A stretch of 64,000 bases of DNA from Xanthostigma xanthostigma. Taxonomy: Eukaryota > Arthropoda > Insecta > Raphidioptera > Raphidiidae. The notes under the pieces are model-generated. The model saw only the letters and a list, made by a program, of their open reading frames with translations, ran no database searches and had not been told where the DNA came from. Positions 1 to 10,193 of the stretch are shown piece after piece. The stretch covers positions 40,642,001 through 40,706,000 of the forward strand of contig OY754466.1 in assembly GCA_963575645.1 (NCBI GenBank). Reading direction: 5' to 3'. The position numbers and the translations under genes were made by a program. Positions within the stretch are counted from its first letter, which is position 1, and every line of letters begins with the position of its first letter.

Positions 1-13
1 CGCAACCTCACAT

Positions 14-301
14 CAAAGGCGTAGATATAGGTGGGGGGGGGGGGGTAAAAGGGAGTAATTACCCCCCCAAGAACCATAATAATAAAAAATAAAACTGAAA
101 ATATTACGAATATCTAACTAAAAAATAAAATTTAGAAATTCTTCTTTAAATATTTTTTGTAAAATTCGTTTGGGAATTAATATTTTGCTTGACGCCTTCC
201 TTCGTGTGTATTCTTGTGTAATATTAATAAAACTTAAAAAAAATATTACTTTTTTCCGTTACTTCCCCCCTCCCTTCAAAAAAAAAATATCTACGCCCTT
301 G
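14..301. mobile_element. hAT-like MITE, GGGCGTAGATA family, copy 1
   Basis: The ends are imperfect inverted repeats (CAAAGGCGTAGATAT on the left, ATATCTACGCCCTTG on the right). They are flanked by a perfect 8-bp direct repeat, CCTCACAT, at 6-13 and 302-309; an 8-bp duplication is typical of hAT transposons. The interior is AT-rich with poly-G/poly-C runs just inside each end and no transposase. Related copies lie near 43277-43522 and 46125-46601. Assignment to hAT is inferred from target-site size. Confidence 0.75.
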
Positions 302-380
302 CCTCACATACCTACCCAAAAATGTTTGATAGCACTTGGACTATTGTATCAGTAGTTGCCACACGTCAACACTTTATCTA

Positions 381-524
381 TATGTTACGGTTAATACAAG
401 AAAGTAGTTAATTCGCGAATTAATCGGCTAATTACCCGAATTAACCAATCCTTGACGTTGGTTAATTCGGGTATTAGCCGGTTAATTCGCGAATAAACTA
501 CTTTCTTGTATTAACCGTAACATA
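381..524. mobile_element. 144-bp foldback MITE (TA target), copy 1
   Basis: Almost the whole element is an inverted repeat: the left arm starts TATGTTACGGTTAATACAAG and the right arm is its reverse complement, with a short centre near 450-458. TA dinucleotides flank both ends (379-380, 525-526). A nearly identical element of the same length lies at 23803-23946, also flanked by TA. It is non-coding, and a Tc1/mariner-type transposase probably moved it (inference from the TA target). Confidence 0.85.
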
Positions 525-589
525 TACATACTTACAAAAAAGGTAAAGAGGTAAAGATAGTAAATTTAAATTTCCGAAACTACCATCCG

Positions 590-765
590 ATTTCAAAATT
601 TTTCACTAATATTTAGAATGAACCTTCAGGATGAACATAGGTTATATATACGCTTTAAAATAAAAGTCTTTTTCGTGGAGCAGGAGACCAATTTTGCAAC
701 GTAAGCCGACGAAAAAACGGTGACAATCTACAAATTCGGGCGAAGACGGACCAGGCCGCTAATTT
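590..765 (+). repeat. Helitron-related dispersed repeat fragment
   Basis: This block shares an ordered series of motifs with 58130-58335: CCGAAACTAC, a GGATGA...AGGNTATAT stretch, GGAGACCAATTTT, CGACGAA.AAACGGTG and a terminal CC.GGCC.CTA. The 58-kb copy ends in CCACTAGT, resembling a Helitron 3' CTAG end. It is non-coding. The function and exact boundaries are not resolved. Confidence 0.5.
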
Positions 766-1640
766 TCCATAAATCCAATTATTGAAGCAACTAGAATTCC
801 ATTTACTTTTTACTACCAACTTAATTTCAAAGTATATACCTTTACTTTATGACAACCCTATATATTATAAAGTAGAAAATTTAAAAAATACACACAAATA
901 TCTAATTAAAACTTTTGTTTTAGCGCTTGACAACTCTAAGCTTATAAACTTAAGCAGCTTTAGTTTAATTACGCTTTTTTGATCTCTTTTGCAAGATCGT
1001 TTTCTGAGATATCGCAGTGATCCGAAATGGCAACGATTTTCAGATTTGCTTTTGCGTGCTGTATTTAGTATTTTCAATAGAATTTCAGATTTATTAAGCG
1101 CTCTCATTTCAGAATAAGCATTTTTCACTCAGAAAACACTCTCACATTTAGTTACTGAGACTGACACATTTATACCTATGAGTCGCAGTTGTAGACGAAA
1201 CATCAGATAGAAGTACCAATGAACCACAGCCTACAAGCCCGGAAATCAAAGAGATTTAGAATAAATAGCTTGGTTTCAGTTTGAACACAAAAACGGTAAA
1301 TGGCTTTTCAATTCGAAATTAGTAAAAAATATTTCATCAAAATCTTTGGCGCTGCCATTGCAACATCCTTGTATAAAATATCTATAAGTGTATAATTAGT
1401 GTATTTCTATATTATTATACATAAAAATCTTTCTCACGCGGATATCAATCGTTTCCTGTTGTCAATCAAAGTGGTGCGGCACACAAATTATAATACATTG
1501 ATTGATCACCGATTAGACGCCTTATGGCTTGTACTAATTACCGATGATAATGGTTTTAAGAGATATATCGATGATGTAGCTGGCTACTGCATTTAACACA
1601 CCTACCTTCTTAATGTCGTGGATAAAAGAAATTATCAATT
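766..1640. other. No gene seen; AT-rich spacer
   Basis: Only short ORFs below 90 codons occur, with no recognisable domain and no repeat structure that I could define. Nothing here is supportable as a gene. Confidence 0.6.
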
Positions 1641-1770
1641 ATGACAAAAAAAATATTTTTAATGTGAAACATCTAATGGCGCGTTTGGTTGTGAGTAAAA
1701 CCGTTCATTTATGGGACGGCGTTTTTATGGGAGGACGTTACACAGCTGTGTCCAGGGTGGATATAATTAT

Positions 1771-2768
1771 TAGTGATGTGCCGGATCGTTAAAAATCTAT
1801 ATCCGCGGATACAGATCTGAATACGGATTTTTGGTTTCAAGATCCGCGGATACGAATACGGATCTTAACTTTCTTAGAGTGCACGCCGGTAAATATTGCA
1901 CATCGACCTTTGGAAAGAGACTATCTGTTATGGGAAAAAGTGATTGACCTCTTTAAGAGTTAACTCTCATATAACAGATTGTCTCTTTCCAAAGATCGAT
2001 GTGCAATATCTCATTATAAAGATAGTTGATTTAGTACCTTTGAGTTATGTACCTACTATTAGTGTGGTACTTACTACGATAAATGTTTGCAATATAGGTA
2101 AAGGTGCCAAATACGATTTAAAAAAATAAAAAATAATCTGAATGGAATTTAACATGGTTTTCATTATTACCTAATCACCTATACAGGGTGTTTGGCACAT
2201 GAACCGACACAATTTTTTGGGAGGTTCTCGTGGTCATTGTGATCATTTATCTAAACCAAATTAATTTCTAAATACCCGTTAATTTTTTTTTTTAATGATT
2301 TTTAAATTATTTTTTTCTACTGGTTTTTATTAATACAGGCACTTTAAAAGTTCTTAGGGTCTTTTTCCTGATACTATTTGCACAAAATTATGATTCATTT
2401 ATAACAAGGAGTAATTCGAGAACTCAATAAATGTATTTTCGTGTCTCTAGTACCAAAAACAAACAGGTTATGATTTTTTGAAGGCAATTTTTAGGCCAAT
2501 TTTCGAAAATAACTAAAAAAAATCGTATCTCGATAACCATGACACTTAGGGCAAAAGTCATTGGGATTAAAATGATCACAATGACCACGACCCCCCCCCC
2601 AAAATTGTGTCGGTTCATGTGCCAAACACCCTGTATATATAAAATTTCATCTATGAATTGAAAATTAATAAGGTAAAAGATCCGCCAAAAACTAACGGAT
2701 ACGGATCTTGATCTTTCATCTCCCTCGGATATCCGAGAATGCAGATACGGATATCCGGCACATCACTA
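1771..2768. mobile_element. hAT-like non-autonomous element A (TAGTGATGTGCCGGAT ends)
   Basis: The terminal inverted repeats read TAGTGATGTGCCGGAT at the left and the reverse complement at the right. The flanks ATAATTAT (1763-1770) and ATAGTTAT (2769-2776) match at 7 of 8 bases, as expected for an aged hAT duplication. Subterminal arrays of GGATACGGAT/ATCCGCGGATAC motifs lie at both ends, a pattern typical of transposase binding sites. An inner inverted repeat spans about 1895-2012. A second TIR element (2184-2633) is nested inside. No transposase is present. The sister copy is at 6377-12968. Confidence 0.85.
2184..2633. mobile_element. Nested TA-flanked MITE with CAGGGTGTTTGGCACATG ends
   Basis: The left end CAGGGTGTTTGGCACATGAA and the right end (its reverse complement) form long inverted repeats of about 60 bp, flanked by TA on both sides (2182-2183, 2634-2635). 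The CAGGGTG start and TA target point to the Tc1/mariner group. It sits inside element A, whose sister at 6377-12968 lacks it, so it arrived after element A. Confidence 0.8.
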
Positions 2769-2776
2769 ATAGTTAT

Positions 2777-2945
2777 GCTCACGGTAGACACAGTTATGTT
2801 CACGGTGGACATAACTCAATCCACCTTGGACACAACTCTATCCACCTTGGACACAACTCTATCCACTGTGGACACAGTTGTGTCCACGGTGGTTAGTTGT
2901 TGTATCCAAGGTGGATAGAGTGCTGTCCACGGTGGATACAGTTGT
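2777..2945. repeat. 21-bp minisatellite with internal dyads
   Basis: Units of the type CCACCTTGGACACAACTCTAT repeat at a 21-bp spacing (2821, 2842, 2863). They are followed by units in inverted orientation (GTGTCCACGGTGG, ATCCAAGGTGGATAGAG). The 62-codon ORF through it (SIHLGHN-type repeats) is a by-product of the 21-bp period, not a supported gene. Confidence 0.7.
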
Positions 2946-3152
2946 CAGTATTTCGTTAGATGACAGCGCGTGATGCTTGCTTTGTGTATGCGTTGGATTT
3001 AAACTTGGCTTTTGTTAAAGGCGACAACTAGATGCCAATGTAAGTTTTAGTTACGGGGTGAAATTTTGTTACAGGACGATATTTAGTTACTAGAATTTTG
3101 TTAGGTGACGGCAAAATTTAGTTGACAGGGCGAAATTTAGAATTTCGCTTAA

Positions 3153-3572
3153 GAGTATTCGTCCCTGCAAACACCCCCTGCACCCTTCATCTCAAACCTT
3201 TTTCCCTCGCCTAAAAACGGTTCGCGCTCTCCCGACGCTATTTTTAAAGCTAGAGGGTTCTGGTAAACGCCAAATGAAAGTCAAAGAATCAGACTACAGA
3301 TCCTTCAGGCGAATTTTTTGAAAAAAAAATCCTGAAAAAACTTACAATCTTATGAAAAAAATAATAAGTTACGTAATATTTCACACGTAGGCGAAACTGT
3401 TTTTCAAAAAATTCGCCTGAAGGATCTGTAGTCTGATTCTTTGTCTTTCATTTGGCGTTTACCAAAACCTTCTAGCTTTAAAAATAGCGTCGGGAGAGCG
3501 CGAACCGTTTTTAGACGAGGGGAAAAGATTTGAGATGAAGGGTGCAGGGGGTATTTGCAGGGACGAATACTC
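3153..3572. mobile_element. TTAA-flanked foldback element, copy 1
   Basis: Arms of about 160 bp are inverted copies of each other: GAGTATTCGTCCCTGC at the left end and GCAGGGACGAATACTC at the right. TTAA flanks both ends (3149-3152, 3573-3576), the target used by piggyBac-type elements. The centre is AT-rich and non-coding. A second copy is at 4641-5043. The family name is inferred from the TTAA target only. Confidence 0.8.
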
Positions 3573-3576
3573 TTAA

Positions 3577-4640
3577 ATTTACGTTTCATAATATCTGCTA
3601 GCCGTCTCACGACGGCTCACATTTTTTATTTGATGTCGGGATCAGATTTGGCTATGACTCCGAATTTTAATTTATATAAAAAAATATGTTTTAATCGTTG
3701 CTGCTATTTTTATGATGTAAAATTGTTGATGAGTGGCGGATACCTCCAAAAAATTAAATTACACATTATACCTATAGTTGTTATTCTTTTTTGGAATCTA
3801 TGCTGATTTTACCACGTTTATATCAACTTGCTTTTCGTGTATGTCGGGCGGAACTTTGTAATTGATTTTAAACAACTTCCTGATGAGATAGAGACTTGAA
3901 ATTTTCAACATGCCTCAGAATTAGATGACAACACGAGAAAATACTAAAATATGCAAGAAAATAATAAAATAAATTTAATTTAAAAATGGCAAAATATATA
4001 GGGTGAACCAGAAATATCTGACATTTGAAAATATTATAGTTGCATAACATTTTACTGTTCATCATCTTGTACAAATTCTAGTACATAATAATTTGTGAGT
4101 GTTTCTATTTTGTAACTCCACGTCGTCAATATAGCTGTAATAAAATCTGTGATCAGTGCCTGATGAGATATTTAATTACTTCTCAGATCACCTTTTAAAA
4201 TTACTGGTTTTTTAACATACAAATTAAATTTAAAAAAATGTTAAACAAAAAGCACTGACCGCGGGTTTTCTCAATAAATTAATTAGCTATACGAACACCT
4301 ATAAGTTTTAATCTACAAAAAGATAATTTCTTTTATCGAGAGATATAATCAGAAATAAATATTTTAGGAAGTCGTTAACAAATGACTGTAATGTATTAAA
4401 TGCACAAATTACATCAACATGCAGTCTTCTGTAAATTAATTGTGCTTATTAAGAAAACAACATACGTTAGCTTTCTGCAAAACCGACCTCACTGAAATTA
4501 CCAATTCGTGTTGTTATTTATAATACAGGGGACAAAATACCATCAACTATTAAAACTGCACCCGTACATACAGATGAGTGAATTTTATGATGACCAATAA
4601 AACAAATTTGTTTTTTTTACAGGAGACCGAACTGTCTGTA
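3577..4640. other. No gene seen; AT-rich spacer
   Basis: This stretch is strongly AT-rich with only short ORFs lacking recognisable domains. No clear repeat boundary was found. Confidence 0.55.
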
Positions 4641-5043
4641 TCGTCCCTGCAAATACCCCTTGCACCCTTCATCTCAAATCTTTTCCCCTCGCCTAAAAAC
4701 GGTTCGCGCTCTCCCGACGCTATTTTTAAAGCTAGAGGGTTCTGGTAAACGCCAAATGAAAGACAAAGAATCAGACTACAGATCCTTCAGGCGAATTTTT
4801 TTTTTTTAAATTCCTGAAAAAACTTACAACCTTTTGAAAAAAATAATAAGTTACGTAATATTTCACACGTAGGCGAAACTGTTTTTCAAAAAATTCGCCT
4901 GAAGGATCTGTAGTCTGATTCTTTGTCTTTCATTTGGCGTTTACCAGAACCCTCTAGCTTTAAAAATAGCGCGAACCGTTTTTAGGCGAGGGGAAAAGAT
5001 TTGAGATGAAGGGTGCAGGGGGTATTTGCAGGGACGAATACTC
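4641..5043. mobile_element. TTAA-type foldback element, copy 2 (left end truncated)
   Basis: Same family as 3153-3572, with the same CGTCCCTGCAAATACCCC start and GCAGGGACGAATACTC end. The right flank is TTAA (5044-5047). The left end lacks the first bases (GAGTAT) and has no TTAA, so about 7 bp were lost. The right arm also lacks the short GTCGGGAGAGC segment that the left arm carries. Confidence 0.75.
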
Positions 5044-5047
5044 TTAA

Positions 5048-5340
5048 TGTGTAACATTTTAGCTCTCGATATGAACAGTAATTTTGTGAAATGCGTCAAG
5101 GAAGTGAGAGAAGCGCGCGCTATTCAATTTACTATAATAATACGATTCTTTGGTGCGACCTACAGTTGGTGCATGTGCTGCAGCGTATTAGGGAGAGAAT
5201 GAAGACGCAGCTGTCAACAGTGTGAAATAAACATTTATAAAATAACTATATTATAGTTCGTTTTACGAATTCATTTCTGAAAAGCTGGGTAAAGTAAGTA
5301 TTAATAAATATCAAATTTTACACACGATTGGCGACTAATG
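5048..5340 (+). mobile_element. Possible LTR remnant with primer-binding site
   Basis: The segment 5048-5324 begins TGTGTAAC and ends TTTTACACA, giving the inverted TG...CA ends of an LTR. It contains an AATAAA signal near 5226. Three bases after the putative end comes TTGGCGACTAATG (5328-5340), which resembles the TGGCGACTAACG-type primer-binding site of some insect Ty3/gypsy elements (from memory). No gag or pol follows, so this would be an LTR plus leader remnant. It could also be a chance resemblance. Confidence 0.4.
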
Positions 5341-5528
5341 TATTATGATTCGATCTATCAAATCCAAGCATTTGGAAATTTGATAATAGTATTAAATAGT
5401 AATTTTGTTATCTGGAGTTTTTTTTTTTTTTTTTTTGTAAAATACCTAGATGGGAGAATATGTTTCCAAACTGTTAGTGTGTTACTCATAGATTTAAAAG
5501 TAATTAGACTACGCTAGTTCGTATGCTT

Positions 5529-5950
5529 GCCGTAAGTGAAAGTGTCCATATTTAAAATGTCTGACACCTCGAATATGTCGACATATTCGAGGTGTCAGAC
5601 ATTTTAAATGGTTCAAGTTATTTGTCAGAGAACATTATTTTAGCGTTTTGGTTGAAGTTTTTAAGCTATCCAATTAAAAAAACAAACAGTATCTATAAAT
5701 TTTTACATTTCGTCAAAACGACATGTTTCGGAAAATTTAGAGGGAAAACGCCCCAAAATAAAAAAAGTCATAGAGGAAATAGGTGTCAGACTAGGCCTAA
5801 TGAAGCCATATACAAAGTTTGGGGAGAGTATTTGTCAGTAAAATTTTTGCCGACGGGCACTCTATTACTAAAATCAGCATTGTTTTGTATCATTAGTTAC
5901 CATAGAGATAAGGAACTGTTCTCTGTCTGAATTGCAGACACTTTCACGGC
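5529..5950. repeat. Inverted-repeat element with a perfect 60-bp palindrome
   Basis: The outer inverted ends are GCCGTAAGTGAAAGTGTCC (from 5529) and GACACTTTCACGGC (to 5950). Just inside the left end lies a perfect 60-bp palindrome at 5550-5609, centred on GTCGAC, with no loop. A 112-codon ORF (5592-5930, plus strand) begins inside the palindrome; its product is unrecognised, and I do not claim it is expressed. Confidence 0.6.
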
Positions 5951-6376
5951 TCACGCGCGTACTCTAGTCTAATATCTCTTTGGTATTACTCGATCACGAT
6001 TGGATTGATCGATTTTGATTATGAAGGGTACTTCTAGTAAGCCAGGTACATATTATATTAGGTCAATAAAACGAAGATGAATTCCACAAAAGTGTGCAAA
6101 AAGGGAACAACAATATGATACACAACTTGTTAAAAAAAATTTTATAAAACTGTTTCATCAGTTTTTTGCTTGTATCTTCTCAAAATTCAATATTGTAAAC
6201 ATGGAAAAATTCTTCTAATTTTAATTTTAATAAACTGAGCTCGTCATTTTATTGGCCTAATAAGGCTACATTTGGGTTAATATAGGTTTCCTGATTAGAA
6301 TGAAGCCACATTATGCAACAAATCCGTTTGTCTTGCCGTTTATATTTCTCTAGCTTGGATAATTTGACGTTTTAAG
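5951..6376. other. No gene seen
   Basis: AT-rich sequence without a recognisable ORF or repeat. It ends in the 8-bp duplication GTTTTAAG (6369-6376) that precedes the next hAT-like element. Confidence 0.55.
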
Positions 6377-6548
6377 TAGTGATGTGCCGGATATCCGTAT
6401 CCGCGGATATCCGAGAGAAAAGAAAGATCCGTACCCGTATCCGTATCCGCGGATCTTGAAACCAAATATCCGTATCCGTATCCGTTAGTTTTATGGCGGA
6501 TCTTTTACCTTATTAATTTTCAATTCATACATGAAATTTTATATATAC

Positions 6549-7531
6549 TATAGCACGGCAGTGGAAGGATTTCTGGTAACGTAGGTCCATTCCCACCTGT
6601 GAATAAATAAAAGAAAAAAGACGGACAGATTTCTCAAAACGGTGGATTGTTTGGGCTGTACCGGTGTTATTTTGGGCCCATAGTGATCAGAGAGGGTACA
6701 GCTCCACTTCTTCTACTGTTCTGAGAAACTTGTGCAGAAATGTAACAAAGAAAAGAATATGCAGTTGGTCGATAACAATTATATTTCATAATCACTTCAA
6801 AAACGTGTCGGTGATAAGGTACAAAGAAATCTTATTTACAAGTACATTCTTAATATTAACAATATCGTTTGATCATGATTGACAATTAGGAACTGGGGGT
6901 AGAACCCGGACGAGGTGATCACTTAATTATCTAGGGAAGTACATTTAATAAGGTTGTTTAAATTAAAAAAAAAAAATAATAAAACGTGAAAGAGGAAAAG
7001 AAAACTAGGCGTGAGCGTCATACCTTTTTCTGAAGAGTACTTACTTACACTTGAACAATACTTATTCTAGGAATACTTTACATAATTCGTGAGTGACTAC
7101 GGGTATTTAGGCGCTTCATGGTAGTACAATGAAGTCTAAATTCGGTTTGGAGAAGAAGCTTGAAGATGATTCTGTGGTTTTTCCATGAGCGTCCTTTTCA
7201 TGCGACCACACCGAATCCCGGAAAACAACTTAATGTTTTTTATTTTCCGTAACTAATAAATATTGATTTTAATTATTTCAAACCTAACAACTATTGTTTG
7301 TCACTTTTTCACTTTTGAAAATCACAGATACCGCGTATTTAGAGTCAGACGACTGGATCACACGATAAGCACACTTATGTTTATAAGTCCAAGCCACGCG
7401 ATCCAAATCGTACCGCGCATGCAAATACCCGCGAATTTAGTGATTTAAGATTTCCTTATTTATTTATTTTATTATAATAATTTTTATGCTAATATTAAAA
7501 AAATGTCGCGGTGCTATGGCACCACGTGACA
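6549..7531 (-). repeat. Downstream LTR (240 bp shared; possibly 983 bp in full)
   Basis: The segment 6549-6788 is repeated at 12283-12522. In element orientation the shared part runs from TGAAATATAATTG to GTGCTATA. No purine tract precedes 6788 on the minus strand. Instead a good one (TAAAGAGGGGGAGCC) lies at 7532-7546, directly before TGTCACGTGG, a typical LTR start. The full LTR of the family may therefore be 983 bp, with the upstream copy truncated. Confidence 0.6.
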
Positions 7532-7546
7532 GGCTCCCCCTCTTTA
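7532..7546 (-). promoter_or_regulatory. Candidate polypurine tract
   Basis: On the minus strand this reads TAAAGAGGGGGAGCC, followed at once by TGTCACGTGG. A purine run adjoining a TG is the usual plus-strand priming site at the inner edge of a 3' LTR. Confidence 0.55.
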
Positions 7547-8072
7547 GTGATTAGGAGGTACTCCGCTATACTACTAACTGTACATACAACAAGAAATTCA
7601 CAACAATGAATTTATCTTTGTTGTAACTAAGTCAACAATCACTTGACAATCTACCATATCCCATACTATGGCAGTTGAAGTGTGCTCTTCATAAATAAGC
7701 TCTAATTAAATTTAACTAATCTAAATTGATCTAACGAGATGAAACAACCACCGATAATACGGAAATTATGGGGTCGTAACCTGACTGGCTGAAAGGAGAC
7801 AGCGTAGACGTTAGACGAAATTGGGCCTTAGGAAAGCGCCGGAATGTAAACAAGGACAAGCTTATAATCTAAAACAAAGGACGAGAATAACGAAATAACA
7901 CAGGGAGAATTCTTTATTTAGGAAAATAAAGCATAACTCAGGTACGAAAAATAACTTAAACTTTTAGTGTTAGTAATATCCTAACCTAACAACACTTGAC
8001 GTTTGACAGATGTCAGCTGTCTGACATTGAACTTGAAATTAAACTAGAGGGCAATGACCTCGGGTGAATTGT
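7547..8072 (-). other. 3' untranslated region of the gypsy element
   Basis: This is the non-coding stretch between the pol stop and the candidate purine tract. No env-like ORF, membrane segment or signal peptide is visible. Confidence 0.6.
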
Positions 8073-10193
8073 TCAATTGTTAACAGACGGAATTTTCTTC
8101 AGATGTTCAATATGAGATTTAAACATCTTTTTGGAGGATGGATCTTGAAGGATGCAGCTAACAGGACTCGTAAATTCTAAAATTACACGGGGATTACTGT
8201 AACGAGGACAAAGTTTGAGGTGAAAATTCGGTTTCATTTTGTTATAATGTAACCTTTGTACAACAAAATCGCCGACTTGAAACTTCGACTGCAACGAACG
8301 GTTTTTATTGAAATATTTCGCTTGTAGATCATGTGATTTTGACAGAGCTAGGCGAACTTGATTTTCGGAAGGCAAAGCGTCTTGTTCCCACACAGATGAC
8401 AAATTCCATTGTAAATCGAGTGGAAATTTGATTTCTCTTGACAAAAATATCTTACAAGGTAAATTTTTAATACTTTCATGATATGAAGAATTATTGGCGA
8501 AGGTTATGTGATTTAATAACAAGTCCCAACTGAGATGATCGTCAAACTTTTGTTGAAGTAAAATTGACAGAGCAGCTCTAACGTTTCGTATTACTCTTTC
8601 TACAGCATTGGACGAAGGATGATAAGGCGAACTGTGAATGACACGTGAACCCCAGGAAGTACAGAATTCATTAAACTTGTTTGACGTAAACGAAGTCGCG
8701 TTATCGGAAACTATTTTAGTTGGTGGACCATACGTGGTAAAGACTTGATGCAGACATTTTATTATCGACGTGGAACTGGAATCAGGAATCGCGTAAGTTA
8801 TTAACCACTTGCTGTAACTATCCAGAATTAGAAGAACATATTTATTCCCGGAATGTGATTTGACAAGCGGTCCCATGAGGTCAATGTAAATTTTGTCCCA
8901 CACAGATTGTGGAGGATTAGACGACATAACTACTTTATCAGGATGTTGATCTGATTTATGCGTTGCACAGAGCATACAATCTTTAATAAATTGACGAACC
9001 TCAACAAACATGCGCGGCCACCAAAATCTTCGTGATATTGAACGATACGTCTTCGTGACTCCGGGATGACTGGCGATTTGTGAATTATGAAACTGTTCCA
9101 ATATTTCTTTCTTGGAGGCGGACGGAACAACAATACGTCGACGACGGTTGCGGCCTACGAGTCGAACCAGGAAATTCTTGTGAATAGCGAAATTTTTCTG
9201 AGGTAAACCTTGATTAATTTGACTTTTAAGGCGGTTTAACTCAGGATCTTGATCTTGCAGGATATTAAGTTCGGTAAACGGATTTTTAATTTCCGTAATA
9301 GGATTGAGAAAATTTGATTGTATTGCATTTTTCTCAGAAGTTTCGGATTCAGCTACCAAACGGGATAAACAATCGGCAGTACAATTTACTTTACCGCGAA
9401 TATGTTCGACTTTGAAACTGAAACGACTGATGCGAAGTAACCACCTACCTACACGACCTAAGTTGCGGGGGTGCTGAATTAACCATTTGAGACAGGAACT
9501 ATCTGTCTGAAGAATAAAAGTTTGATGCGAGAGGTAAGATTTCATTTTTTCCATAGCCCAAATACATGCTAAAGCTTCTTGTTCGTACGTACTGTATTTC
9601 TTCTCGGCGGATGTCAAACGTCGGCTTGCGTACTGGATCGGGTGTAGACCATCTTCAAAGGATTGTAAAAGAACACAACCAACATGATTTTGACTGGCGT
9701 CGGTTTGCAGAATGAATTCGCGTTGAAAATCGGGAAAACGTAGAACTGGTGAACTTGACAGAGCTTCACGAAGTTTGCGAAAAGACTGAATATGCGTTTC
9801 CGTTAAATTATATTTGACATTTTTCTTCCGTAGATCATTGAGTGGCGACATTATCTGAGCGTATTCGGGGATAAACTTAGCGTAATAACCAACCATTCCA
9901 ATAAACGTTTGAAGCTGTTTCAAATTCTTCGGAATTGGCAAATTCTTTATCGCTTCTACTTTGTCGGGATCCATGGAAAGACCGTTGCTTGAGACACGAT
10001 GACCCAGGAAGTTGAGTTCGCTTTGGGCGAATTTTATTTTATCCGGATTCACGGTAAGATTAGCTTCTTTTAGACGTCTTAACGTTTCTCGAACGTGTAC
10101 CATATGAGATTCCATATCGGGACTGTATATTAATAAGTCGTCGAAAAATACAATCACAAACTTGTATCTTAAATCGGCAAAAATGTCAAACAT
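8073..10193 (-). pseudogene. pol: gypsy pol, second part: RT C-half, RNase H, integrase
   Basis: This is a 706-codon open frame. Near residues 14-22 it has the RT active-site motif in the form VFFDDLLIY, where Y-x-D-D is usual. RNase H follows (QTDAS near 165, YEQEALA near 200, QTDSS near 230). The integrase zinc finger is of HHCC type (H...H near 370-380; CMLC near 410). The integrase core has catalytic D in IYIDLMGPL, D in IVSDNATS and E in NAVERV; I count 34 residues between the last two, one fewer than the usual D-D-35-E. It ends with HLKKIPSVNN and shows no chromodomain. It is in a different frame from the upstream part, so it cannot be translated from it without a shift; the listed Met is not a real start. 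Confidence 0.9.

Larger units (their letters stand above)
1645..3148. repeat. Dispersed repeat family W, copy 1, split by a hAT-like element
   Basis: The segments 1645-1762 and 2945-3148 match the segments near 51545-51660 and 51950-52050. Shared motifs include GGCGCGTTTGGTTG, TTTTTATGGGAGGACGTTA, GATGACAGCGCGTGA.GCTT, TGCTTTGTGTATGCGTTGGA and a repeated TTTAGTTA/GGGCGRAATTT run. The hAT-like element at 1771-2768 interrupts it. It is non-coding; the class of the underlying repeat is unknown. Confidence 0.6.

Noticed and set aside
2708-2896. His/Gly-rich repeat peptide (SIHLGHN units)
   Set aside because: Explained by a non-coding 21-bp minisatellite with inverted units.
5592-5930. 112-codon ORF on the plus strand
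   Set aside because: It starts within the 60-bp palindrome, has no recognisable domain, and lies between inverted repeat ends; no promoter or splice support.
6664-6882. 72-codon ORF at the gypsy LTR edge as a possible env remnant
   Set aside because: It is on the strand opposite to the element, mostly within the LTR, and has no signal peptide or membrane pattern typical of env.
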